From contig NZ_LELA01000006.1 in NCBI RefSeq assembly GCF_001677955.1, positions 1 to 64,000 of the forward strand: a DNA stretch of 64,000 bases, read 5' to 3'. The notes beneath the pieces were generated by a model, which searched no databases, was not told the origin of the DNA, and saw only the letters and a program-made list of their open reading frames with translations. The translations under genes and the position numbers were made by a program. Of the stretch, positions 15,271 to 22,858 are shown in pieces; position 1 is the first letter of the stretch; every line of letters starts with the position of its first letter. The DNA comes from Chryseobacterium sp. BGARF1. Its GTDB lineage: Bacteria > Bacteroidota > Bacteroidia > Flavobacteriales > Weeksellaceae.

Positions 15271-16710
15271 TTAATCTTTTACCGTTTCCCCTAAAAGTGT
15301 GCCTTGCGTGTTGTCAAATACAAAAACGTTCACAAAGTCACCCATTTTCTGACCTTCCTGCATATCGAATACGCAAACAGCATTTTGAGAATTTCTTCCT
15401 TTCCACTGCTTTTTATTTTTCCTTGAGATTCCTTCGATTAGAACCTCGTGAACTCTCCCAACATAACCTTCCATTCTTTTTCTTGAAAGCTCGCCCTGCA
15501 AAGCAATTACTTCTGCTAAACGTCTCTGTTTAACATCAGCCGGGATATTGTCTTCCATTTTTTTGTGAGCCGGAGTTCCTGGTCTCTCAGAATAAGAGAA
15601 CATGTAGCCATAATCGAACTCTACTTCTCTCATCAAGCTTAAAGTATCTTGGTGGTCTTCTTCGGTCTCGTTGCAGAAGCCGATAATCATATCTTGTGAA
15701 AAAGAAATATCCGGAACAATTTCTTTCGCTTTTCTAATGAGTTCTAAATATTCTTCACGGGTATGTTGTCTGTTCATGGCTTCAAGCATCTTATTGCTTC
15801 CACTTTGAACAGGAAGGTGTACATAATTACAGATATTATCATGTTTTGCAATCATTCTGAACACATCCAAACTCATATCCTGAGGGTTGGAAGTCGAGAA
15901 TCTGATTCTCATTTCAGGAATGGCTTTAGCTACTAAATCAAGCAATTGCACAAAACTTACAGCGGTTGCTTTCTGCATTTCTGATGCTTTTGCAAAATCT
16001 TTTTTCGGACCGCCTCCATACCAAAGGTAAGAATCAACGTTTTGACCTAATAAAGTAATTTCTTTATAACCGTTTTCCCAAAGGCTTTTACATTCTTCAA
16101 TAATCGAATGCGGATCACGACTTCTTTCACGACCTCTGGTAAATGGAACCACGCAAAAAGTACACATATTATCGCAACCTCTTGTAATGGTAACGAAAGC
16201 CGTAACGCCATTTCCACCTAAACGAACCGGATTAATATCTGCGTAAGTTTCTTCTTTTGAAAGAATAACATTGATGGCATCTCTTCCGTCTTCGGTTTCT
16301 TTTAAAAGATTAGGTAAATCTCTGTAAGCATCGGGGCCAACAACAAGGTCAACTAACTGTTCTTCTTCTAAAAATTTGGTTTTCAGCCTTTCAGCCATAC
16401 AACCTAGAACCCCAACCGTCATACTTGGGCGTTCTTTTTTCAGATTTTTAAATTGAGCAAGACGCATTCTTACCGTTTGCTCTGCTTTTTCACGAATTGA
16501 GCAGGTATTAAGAAGAATCAAATCGGCTTCTTCAACCTTTAATGTTGTATTATAGCCTTGCTCGTTAAGAATTGACGCAACAATCTCAGAATCAGAAAAA
16601 TTCATCTGACAGCCGTAGCTTTCCAAGAATAATTTCTTAGAGTTGCCATCTTTTTCTGCAATTGCAAAAGCTTCTCCCTGTTTTGTTTCGTCTATATATT
16701 TTTCCTGCAC
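15271..16710 (-). CDS. miaB: tRNA-2-methylthio-N6-dimethylallyladenosine synthase
   Basis: A 479-residue radical-SAM methylthiotransferase that thiomethylates i6A-37 of tRNAs reading UNN codons. The N-terminal UPF0004 domain carries three cluster cysteines (C34 in ESYGCQMN, C70 in NTCSIREKAEQ, C104 in LGCMAER). The radical-SAM motif is C179-x3-C183-x2-C186 (GCDNMCTFC). A TRAM domain closes the C-terminus. NTCSIREKAEQ separates MiaB from its relative MtaB/RimO. It has a TATCTTTG promoter with a leader of about 90 bases and no clear operon partner. Confidence 0.95.
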   Translation of the reverse strand: MQEKYIDETKQGEAFAIAEKDGNSKKLFLESYGCQMNFSDSEIVASILNEQGYNTTLKVEEADLILLNTCSIREKAEQTVRMRLAQFKNLKKERPSMTVGVLGCMAERLKTKFLEEEQLVDLVVGPDAYRDLPNLLKETEDGRDAINVILSKEETYADINPVRLGGNGVTAFVTITRGCDNMCTFCVVPFTRGRERSRDPHSIIEECKSLWENGYKEITLLGQNVDSYLWYGGGPKKDFAKASEMQKATAVSFVQLLDLVAKAIPEMRIRFSTSNPQDMSLDVFRMIAKHDNICNYVHLPVQSGSNKMLEAMNRQHTREEYLELIRKAKEIVPDISFSQDMIIGFCNETEEDHQDTLSLMREVEFDYGYMFSYSERPGTPAHKKMEDNIPADVKQRRLAEVIALQGELSRKRMEGYVGRVHEVLIEGISRKNKKQWKGRNSQNAVCVFDMQEGQKMGDFVNVFVFDNTQGTLLGETVKD

Positions 16711-16806
16711 GGTTTTTAATATTTGAGACTTGAGATTTGAGGTTTTACACCAAAACTGCTATACAATTTTAGATTTAAAAATCAAATTTCAAATTAAATT
16801 AGTTTG

Positions 16807-16814
16807 CAAAGATA
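16807..16814 (-). promoter_or_regulatory. Promoter -7 box of miaB
   Basis: TATCTTTG on the minus strand in the context TATCTTTGCAAACTAA, the same context as the prfA promoter. No -33 TTG is found at the ideal spacing. Confidence 0.6.
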
Positions 16815-16840
16815 CAAAATCTTATGCCAGAATGGCAGAA

Positions 16841-17569
16841 CTATTTTTTCCGAAAATAAGCAGAAAACTTTCCAGGAAAAGCAACCCTTTGTTTAATTGG
16901 AATATCAGAATACTGAGCTGGTTTCCATTTCTTTTTAAGACTACTTAAGGCTTTTTTAAAATCAATATTAAAGGCTTCATTTTTTACTTCGGGATAGATT
17001 CTGGCATTGATAATCTCACCTTCTCTACTAACGTAAAACTCTAAATTAATATCATCATTCAGTTCATATTTTCTAAAAAGAAACTTGAAATGATTTACAA
17101 AATCGCTATCAAAAGCTGTGTATCCACCTGGATATTGTGCTCGAGTAACATTTTTATACGGATTATATCCACTTTCATAACCGCTGATTAAATCTTTAGG
17201 ATAAATAATAAACTCGGTTACGGCTCCCAATTTATTTCCTTTTACTTCAGCTGGTTTCCAATTTTTAAGATTTTTCAACAAATCCATAGAGATATCATAA
17301 GCACATTTATTTTTAGAAATATAATCTGAATCGATATCCTGAACCAATTTTACCGTCTTATCTTGCATAACGATGATTCTCGGTTGATAAATCTCCTTAG
17401 AATCACATTCAGGAATTTTATTTTTAATTAAATATTCATTAATTTCTTTATAAAACTGTACAACTCCACCTTCATAAAAACGTTGACCTTTAGGGTATTC
17501 GTCTAAAAACTGAGCCTTGAATAAAACTGTATTTAAAAGGAATAGAAAAATATAAAATCGATATCTCAT
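16841..17569 (-). CDS. Exported protein with two TonB-C-like repeats
   Basis: 242 residues, with a signal peptide ending near LFKAQ. Two repeats are visible: the first runs from YEGGVVQFYKEINEYL to LKNWKPAEVKG, the second from YPGGYTAFDSDFVNHF through DINLEFYVSREGEIINAR to LKKKWKPAQYSD. These resemble the C-terminal domain of TonB but lack an anchor and a Pro-rich linker, so energy transduction is unlikely. Two paralogues lie at 17672-18571. Role unknown; periplasmic. Confidence 0.75.
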   Translation of the reverse strand: MRYRFYIFLFLLNTVLFKAQFLDEYPKGQRFYEGGVVQFYKEINEYLIKNKIPECDSKEIYQPRIIVMQDKTVKLVQDIDSDYISKNKCAYDISMDLLKNLKNWKPAEVKGNKLGAVTEFIIYPKDLISGYESGYNPYKNVTRAQYPGGYTAFDSDFVNHFKFLFRKYELNDDINLEFYVSREGEIINARIYPEVKNEAFNIDFKKALSSLKKKWKPAQYSDIPIKQRVAFPGKFSAYFRKK

Positions 17570-17585
17570 CGTGAAAAAATTTAAT

Positions 17586-17614
17586 AAAAAAAGTCATTAC
17601 AAAATGCAATGACT
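17586..17614 (-). terminator. Terminator after the TonB-C-like gene pair
   Basis: A 7-bp stem AGTCATT (17592-17598) pairs with AATGACT (17608-17614). On the minus strand it is followed by at least six T. Confidence 0.65.
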
Positions 17615-17671
17615 AAAATAAATGAATTAATTCATTTACTGGTGTATTTTAACAACAATTAATCGAAAAAA

Positions 17672-18088
17672 TTAATCTCCATAATCAAAATAATCTGAAG
17701 TGAAATTTATTCTAATAACTTTTTTTGAAACAACAGGTTTGCCATCCTACATTGCCGGTTTCCATTTTTTCTTAACTCTTTTAATGGCGAAATTCATATC
17801 ATCGATAAATAATTCGCTGTCTTTTACTTTAGGTAAAACTTTAAGATTGTCGACCTTCCCATCTGTAGTGACGTCGAAAAGAAAAGTAAACTGACCATTC
17901 ACAGCATATTTTCTCAAATCAATATAGCCATGGATCATTTTTAAAAATTCTTTAGTAAAAACCTCGTCTCCTCCCGGAAATTCGGCTTTTTCTGTTTTGG
18001 TGAGATTCTCAGCTTCAACTTTAGATTCTTGAGCAAAGCTTTTAAATCCTATTAATAAAATAAGTACAAAAAAATATTTTTTCATCAT
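17672..18088 (-). pseudogene. TonB-C-like exported protein interrupted by an in-frame TAG
   Basis: The frame from the ATG at 18086-18088 has a signal peptide (FKSFAQ) and the TonB-C-like domain up to KKKWKPAM, then TAG at 17747-17749. The same frame continues without a break as DGKPVVSKKVIRINF and ends at TAA (17672-17674). The paralogue directly upstream reads WKPAMCNGQPVKSEMKLKMSF at the same place, so the stop falls inside a conserved strand. One substitution such as CAG to TAG would explain it. The gene could be a recent pseudogene, a truncated but stable protein, a read-through case or a sequencing error. It starts directly after the stop of the paralogue. Confidence 0.75.
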
Positions 18089-18571
18089 TTACATATCGGC
18101 AGATAATGATGAGAAGCTCATCTTAAGTTTCATTTCAGATTTTACGGGTTGTCCGTTACACATTGCAGGTTTCCAGTCTTTCTTAATCCTTCTTACTACA
18201 TACTGCATGTCATCAAAGAAAACATCACTGTTCAAAACTTTAGGATCGCCGACTACGTCAACTACTTTTCCCATTGCATCAATGGTCAGCGTAAATGTAA
18301 AATCACCCGTTAAAGTATAAAAATCTGAATTCAAATAGGTGTACATATACTTCTTGAGAATAGCTTTGTAAGCTGCCGCTCCTCCGTCAAAACTAGCTGC
18401 CTGAAAATCATTACAACCTTTTACGGCAACCTGCATAAAAGGCTCTTTGATATCTATTTTTAAAAGATTTTTGTTGTTTTCTACGATAAAAGATTCATCT
18501 CTGTCTTCAAGATCTTGGGCAAATGCAAAGTTCGCAGCAAACAGCCCGATAAATAACGCTAGTGTTTTCAT
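18089..18571 (-). CDS. Exported TonB-C-like protein
   Basis: 160 residues, with a signal peptide ending near NFAFAQ, and a single TonB-C-like domain: SFDGGAAAYKAILKKYMY, DFTFTLTIDAMGKVVDV, VVRRIKKDWKPAMCNGQPVKSE. Two extra cysteines (VKGCND and PAMCNG) could form a disulfide. It is followed without any gap (TAA-ATG) by the interrupted paralogue, so both are co-transcribed. No transmembrane anchor or Pro-rich linker, so this is a periplasmic protein of unknown role rather than a true TonB. Confidence 0.75.
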   Translation of the reverse strand: MKTLALFIGLFAANFAFAQDLEDRDESFIVENNKNLLKIDIKEPFMQVAVKGCNDFQAASFDGGAAAYKAILKKYMYTYLNSDFYTLTGDFTFTLTIDAMGKVVDVVGDPKVLNSDVFFDDMQYVVRRIKKDWKPAMCNGQPVKSEMKLKMSFSSLSADM

Positions 18572-18599
18572 AAAATATTTTTTAAAAATACATAAAAAA

Positions 18600-18634
18600 T
18601 TAGACCAAAAAAAGAGACTATTTTTTTGGTCTAA
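18600..18634 (-). terminator. Terminator of the MFS gene
   Basis: A 14-bp perfect stem TTAGACCAAAAAAA (18600-18613) pairs with TTTTTTTGGTCTAA (18621-18634), three bases beyond the MFS stop codon. Confidence 0.8.
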
Positions 18635-18636
18635 TT

Positions 18637-19872
18637 TTAATTTGCAATTTTCGCCTTAGTTCCTGTTTCTTTAAGCATTAGCGAAATAATGATGGCTAAA
18701 ACGATTCCTCCAATCCAGAAAAACAGAGAATTTTGAAAATGAATAGTTGCATCAGACAAACCAAGATTTTTACCAAAAAGATTACTAAACACAGGGCTCA
18801 ACAATGTGGTCACACCAAAAGTTATAAAATTAATTGCTCCTGTAGAGCTTCCTTTCACGTAATCCGGATTGGTTTCTTTTATCACAGAATACGGGATCAT
18901 CGCTGCTCCTGAACCAAGACCTAAAATAAACATACTCACTTTTGCAGAATATAGATCTGGCAATACGATCATCTGCAGCAAACTTAAGATCATCAAAACT
19001 GCACCGCCCACCAAAACCGGTTTTCTTCGCCCTATTTTATCGGTGATAAAACCGAGCAAAGGACACCCGAAAACCCAACCAAAAGCAACCATTGCGCTTG
19101 TTACTGCTGCATCATGAAAAGCAAACTGCTTATCTTTTTGGAAAAAAGCAACCGCCCAAGTCATTGCAAAAATAGTTGTCGGAGCAAAAAGCAATCCCGA
19201 AATAATCCCGCAAAGCCAAGATTGAGGATTTCTAAAAACGATTTTATATGGTTCTAAATATCCTAAATGTTTAGGCTCATTATCGGAAGTATTTTCACTT
19301 TCCTTTTCTTTAGGAATAACAAAAAACAAACAGAATGCTGTAATAATTGTGGCAATTCCAGACCAAAGCCAAAAAGTATGAACACTTACTCCTGCTTCCA
19401 TCCAAGGTCCTACAACGAACTGTCCCGCTGTTCCACCCAACATTCCTATACATTGGGTAACCCCAATTGCTGTTGCCAAAGATTTTGATGAAAACCCTTT
19501 ACTTGCAAGATAAACACATCCCGGAAAGGCAAATGCACATCCTGCTCCCTGCAAAAGTCTTCCGGAAACTCCACCGATCTGAGTGGAAAGTAAAAACAAA
19601 AGACAGCCAATTCCCAAAATTAAAGTTCCTACAAAGAGAGACTTTTTCGCACCAAACTTATCTAGAGCAATCCCCGCGATTAAGCTGCAAGTAGAATAAG
19701 TGTAGTAATACGTACCTATCATACTGATAAGTTTCAACTCGGTGGTATTGAAATTATCAACCAGTTGAGGGATCATAACCGCAGGAGCAGACCGAATGAC
19801 GTAGTCTAAAAAATAAAAGACCAATCCGAAAACCCAAGCGATGATATAGAATTTCTTCAGAGAACTACTCAT
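18637..19872 (-). CDS. Major facilitator superfamily transporter
   Basis: 411 residues with about twelve transmembrane helices. The loop between helices 2 and 3 is LDKFGAKKSLFVG, and the central cytoplasmic loop (residues about 190-215) is acidic/Lys-rich (PKEKESENTSDNEPKH). FITDKIGRRKPVLVGG, the second MFS loop motif, lies at the start of the second half. FLDYVIRSAPAVMIPQL near the N-terminus recalls the anion:cation and organic-acid branches, but the substrate cannot be read from sequence. Monocistronic, with a strong terminator behind it. Confidence 0.88.
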   Translation of the reverse strand: MSSSLKKFYIIAWVFGLVFYFLDYVIRSAPAVMIPQLVDNFNTTELKLISMIGTYYYTYSTCSLIAGIALDKFGAKKSLFVGTLILGIGCLLFLLSTQIGGVSGRLLQGAGCAFAFPGCVYLASKGFSSKSLATAIGVTQCIGMLGGTAGQFVVGPWMEAGVSVHTFWLWSGIATIITAFCLFFVIPKEKESENTSDNEPKHLGYLEPYKIVFRNPQSWLCGIISGLLFAPTTIFAMTWAVAFFQKDKQFAFHDAAVTSAMVAFGWVFGCPLLGFITDKIGRRKPVLVGGAVLMILSLLQMIVLPDLYSAKVSMFILGLGSGAAMIPYSVIKETNPDYVKGSSTGAINFITFGVTTLLSPVFSNLFGKNLGLSDATIHFQNSLFFWIGGIVLAIIISLMLKETGTKAKIAN

Positions 19873-20013
19873 TATAATTATTCTTTATTGTATTTATAGA
19901 TATATTTGGCCATAATTGCCAAGATTTTTAAATCATTTTATAGAAGATCAAATGTAAGCAATTACTAAGATTCCAAAAGAATCAATGATTGTTTTCTGAG
20001 ATTTAAATTAAAC

Positions 20014-20040
20014 AAAAAAACTCCACAATTTCTTGTGGAG
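20014..20040 (-). terminator. Terminator of lysA
   Basis: An 8-bp perfect stem CTCCACAA (20021-20028) pairs with TTGTGGAG (20033-20040), loop TTTC. On the minus strand seven T follow. Confidence 0.85.
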
Positions 20041-20051
20041 CTCTATTATTT

Positions 20052-21251
20052 TTAAATTATTTCGATCTGATTTCTCAAAAGGTCTTCAAACTCATCTCTT
20101 TTTCTGATCAAATGAGCTTTTCCATCTAAGAAAAGAACTTCTGCAGGTTTTAATCTTGAATTGAAGTTTGAACTCATTTCAAAACCATAAGCTCCTGCAT
20201 TGTGGAATGCTAAAATATCGCCTTCTCTTACTTCATTCAGCTTTCTGTCCCAAGCAAAAGTATCTGTTTCACAGATATTTCCTACAACCGTATAAATTCT
20301 TTCCGCTCCTTTTGGATTAGATAAATTTTCAATCTGGTGGTAAGAATCGTAAAACATCGGACGAATCAAGTGATTGAATCCAGAATTTACGCCAACAAAA
20401 ACGGTCGCTGTCGTTTGTTTGATGACATTTGCTTTTACCAATAAATAGCCACTTTTTCCAACTAGAAATTTTCCAGGCTCAAACCAAAGTTCAAATTTCT
20501 TTCCGGTAGATTTTGAAAATTCAGAGATTACTCTTTCTACTTTTTTTCCTAAAGTTTTCACATCGGTCTCTTCTTCGCTGTCTTGATAAGGAATTTTGAA
20601 ACCACTCCCCATATCAAGATATTTCAGATTCGGGAAATGCTCAGACAATTCAAGCATAATATCAAGAGCCTGAAGGAAAACATCAGGATCTTTTATTTCG
20701 CTTCCTGTATGCATGTGAAGACCTTCTACATTCAGGTTGGTAGATTTCATCACTCTTTCAATATGACGAACCTGATGAATAGAAATTCCGAATTTAGAAT
20801 CGATATGACCTGTAGAGATTTTGTAATTTCCGCCAGCAAAAATATGCGGATTGATCCTCACTAAAATAGGATATGTATTCCCATATTTATTCCCGAATTG
20901 CTCAAGAATAGAGATATTATCGATATTGATGTGAACACCGAAAGCCATTGCTTCCTCAATCTCAGCCAAATCTACACAGTTGGGCGTAAATAATATTTTT
21001 TCTTTTGTGAAACCAGCTTTTAGACCTAATTTCACTTCGTTTATTGAAACACAATCCAAAGAAGCACCTAAGTTCTTGACATATTTCAGAATATTGATGT
21101 TTGTCAATGCCTTTGCAGCATAGAAGAACTTTGTGTGTTTTAAAAAAGAGGATGTAAGTTTTTCGTATTGAATTTTAATCGATTCTGCATCGTAAACATA
21201 CACCGGTGTGCCAAATTCGCTGGCAATCTTTAATAATTCTTTTGAATTCAT
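20052..21251 (-). CDS. lysA: Diaminopimelate decarboxylase
   Basis: The last step of lysine synthesis: meso-diaminopimelate to lysine plus CO2, PLP-dependent. The PLP lysine is in FYAAKALTN (residue 47 from the chosen start). HTGSEI and DMGSGFKIPY follow, and EPGKFLV and CETDTFAWDR complete the fold-III decarboxylase signature. I chose the ATG at 21249-21251 (MNSKELLKIASEFGTPVYVYD) because the in-frame ATG at 21305 would translate a terminator hairpin. The length of 399 residues is normal for this phylum. The upstream leader looks like an attenuator (21268-21431). Confidence 0.95.
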   Translation of the reverse strand: MNSKELLKIASEFGTPVYVYDAESIKIQYEKLTSSFLKHTKFFYAAKALTNINILKYVKNLGASLDCVSINEVKLGLKAGFTKEKILFTPNCVDLAEIEEAMAFGVHINIDNISILEQFGNKYGNTYPILVRINPHIFAGGNYKISTGHIDSKFGISIHQVRHIERVMKSTNLNVEGLHMHTGSEIKDPDVFLQALDIMLELSEHFPNLKYLDMGSGFKIPYQDSEEETDVKTLGKKVERVISEFSKSTGKKFELWFEPGKFLVGKSGYLLVKANVIKQTTATVFVGVNSGFNHLIRPMFYDSYHQIENLSNPKGAERIYTVVGNICETDTFAWDRKLNEVREGDILAFHNAGAYGFEMSSNFNSRLKPAEVLFLDGKAHLIRKRDEFEDLLRNQIEII

Positions 21252-21267
21252 AATTTCGATTTTACAT

Positions 21268-21301
21268 AAAAAAAGGCAGATTCTTCCGAAAAGAGTCTGC
21301 C
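21268..21301 (-). terminator. Terminator or attenuator hairpin in the lysA leader
   Basis: On the minus strand GGCAGACTCTT (21301-21291), loop TTCGG, then AAGAATCTGCC (21285-21275) with one wobble, followed by seven T (21274-21268). It ends only 16 bases before the lysA ATG, so lysA must be transcribed through it. Confidence 0.75.
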
Positions 21302-21332
21302 GCAATAATTATTTTTTATGCAAGGCAACTCC

Positions 21333-21404
21333 TTAAATATTCCAAACCTTAGAGAACCTTACAGTTCCCTTTTTACCAGTTTTATTTTGTTTAAAATTTT
21401 GCAT
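21333..21404 (-). CDS. Putative lysA leader peptide
   Basis: A 23-codon ORF, ATG at 21402-21404 and TAA at 21333-21335, lies between the promoter box and the hairpin. Five of its 23 residues are Lys, including a KK pair (NKTGKKGT). Directly after its stop the sequence GGAGTTGCC (21332-21324) can pair, with one bulge, with the 5' half of the terminator (GGCAGACTC, 21301-21293). This is the architecture of leader-peptide attenuation. Translation of the ORF is unproven, and Lys is common in AT-rich DNA. Confidence 0.4.
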   Translation of the reverse strand: MQNFKQNKTGKKGTVRFSKVWNI

Positions 21405-21423
21405 TGCTTTTTTTATTCTTTTG

Positions 21424-21431
21424 CAAAAGTA
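21424..21431 (-). promoter_or_regulatory. Promoter -7 box of lysA
   Basis: TACTTTTG on the minus strand, about 175 bases before the lysA ATG, the only good consensus in the gap. It gives a leader of about 165 bases. Confidence 0.6.
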
Positions 21432-21509
21432 CTATTTATTTTGCGAAAATATTAATTTGAAAAAAGTTTTCTTCATGACCAAAATACAGATTCATCTAAA
21501 AAAGTTCTT

Positions 21510-22733
21510 TTATTTTGGTAACGGTAACGTCTCAAAATCACCACGAAGTATTGCCAATTGCAAGTCATTGATGAGGTCACTAGTCGGCAAAGGCAAATCT
21601 ATTTTGAGTTTTGAAATTTTACTCATCGTCTGAATTTGAGTAAACAATTCATAAAAACCATATGACGTAACTTTTCCGTTATCAATAATCAGGAAAAGTT
21701 TTTCACCAAGCTTTCTTCCGCTTCCCAGCCAAAGCTCATTTCTTTTTCTGAAATCGATTTTCTTTTTAAAAACATTGATATCCTTAAATTCTTCAATTTT
21801 ACTGATAAACTGCACCGCTTTTGAGCCCTGTGTAAAGGCCTTAAATTTAAGGATTGGTTTTTCGGTTTTATTTAAAGTATTTTTTTCGACTATATATTTA
21901 TCATTTCTAAAATACAGTCCGAAAGGCAATGTTTCTCTCTTTTTTATTCCTTTTGAATTTAAGATCAGCTTGGCAATAATATCAGTTCCCGTCAGTTCAA
22001 AATTGATTTGCTCAACCTCAGTCTGAATATTTTCCCATTTTTTTGATTTAGAATTAAAAAGTTTCTTCGAAAATTTATTAATATCCTGAACGTAATCTGA
22101 AAAAATAATTTTCCCGGCTTCATTCTGGAAATAAACAAACCCTTTTTCGCTTGGTAAATCCTGAGTCAACAACTTGATTTTGTTGATGTAAGTTTTAGCA
22201 TTTGTTTCCTCATGCTGCTCCTGAATAATATCGTTATTCGTATCTTTTGAAAGCAATAATTTAAACAGCTCTAAAGTTGCCCTTGCATCACCTTCTGCAC
22301 GATGCGCATTCACCAACGGAATTCCTAATGATTTTACCAGCTTGCCCAAAGAATAACTTACCTCATCCGGAATCAGCTTTTTCGCTAAAGGAATTGTATC
22401 TAAAGTATTGATTTTAAAATCATAACCAAGCCTTTGAAACGACTGACGAAGCATTCTATAATCGAAATCGATATTGTGTCCTACCAAAGTTGTCCCTTCG
22501 GTAATTTCCACTACTCTTTTGGCTAATTCATGGAATTTTGGAGCAGTTTTTACCATTTTCGGGCTTATATTCGTCAACTTTTGTACAAAGGGAGTAATCT
22601 CGCTTTCGGGATTAACGAGCGAAATAAACTGGTCTACAATTTTGTGACCGTCATATTTGAAAATGGCGATATCGATAATGCATTCTTTTCTAAAACCTGC
22701 ACCATTGCTTTCTATATCTATAATTGAATACAT
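21510..22733 (-). CDS. DnaQ-type 3'-5' exonuclease with a degenerate GIY-YIG-like domain
   Basis: 407 residues. The N-terminal DEDDh exonuclease (1-160) has D6-I-E8, D89 in GHNIDFDYRML, H144 and D149 in HRAEGDA, as in the DNA polymerase III epsilon subunit. After a linker, about residues 195-270 (LPSEKGFVYFQNEAGKIIFSDYV…) follow the pattern of the UvrC/Cho GIY-YIG nuclease, but the GIY and YIG positions are replaced (GFV, FSD), so this second nuclease is probably inactive. Such fusions are known in other bacteria with an intact domain. The role is likely repair or proofreading. Confidence 0.85.
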   Translation of the reverse strand: MYSIIDIESNGAGFRKECIIDIAIFKYDGHKIVDQFISLVNPESEITPFVQKLTNISPKMVKTAPKFHELAKRVVEITEGTTLVGHNIDFDYRMLRQSFQRLGYDFKINTLDTIPLAKKLIPDEVSYSLGKLVKSLGIPLVNAHRAEGDARATLELFKLLLSKDTNNDIIQEQHEETNAKTYINKIKLLTQDLPSEKGFVYFQNEAGKIIFSDYVQDINKFSKKLFNSKSKKWENIQTEVEQINFELTGTDIIAKLILNSKGIKKRETLPFGLYFRNDKYIVEKNTLNKTEKPILKFKAFTQGSKAVQFISKIEEFKDINVFKKKIDFRKRNELWLGSGRKLGEKLFLIIDNGKVTSYGFYELFTQIQTMSKISKLKIDLPLPTSDLINDLQLAILRGDFETLPLPK

Positions 22734-22858
22734 TATAATCTAACTTAATCTTCTATAATCAAAAATCAAACCTTTTGAAATTTTGATTTTACTAAAAGGC
22801 AATTCTGCTAAAATAAGGAATTTACTTTAAGAAATCCAAAAACAGACCACTCAAAACA

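Noticed and set aside
21252-21305. Upstream in-frame start for lysA
   Set aside because: It would translate the terminator hairpin and add residues absent from the normal LysA start.
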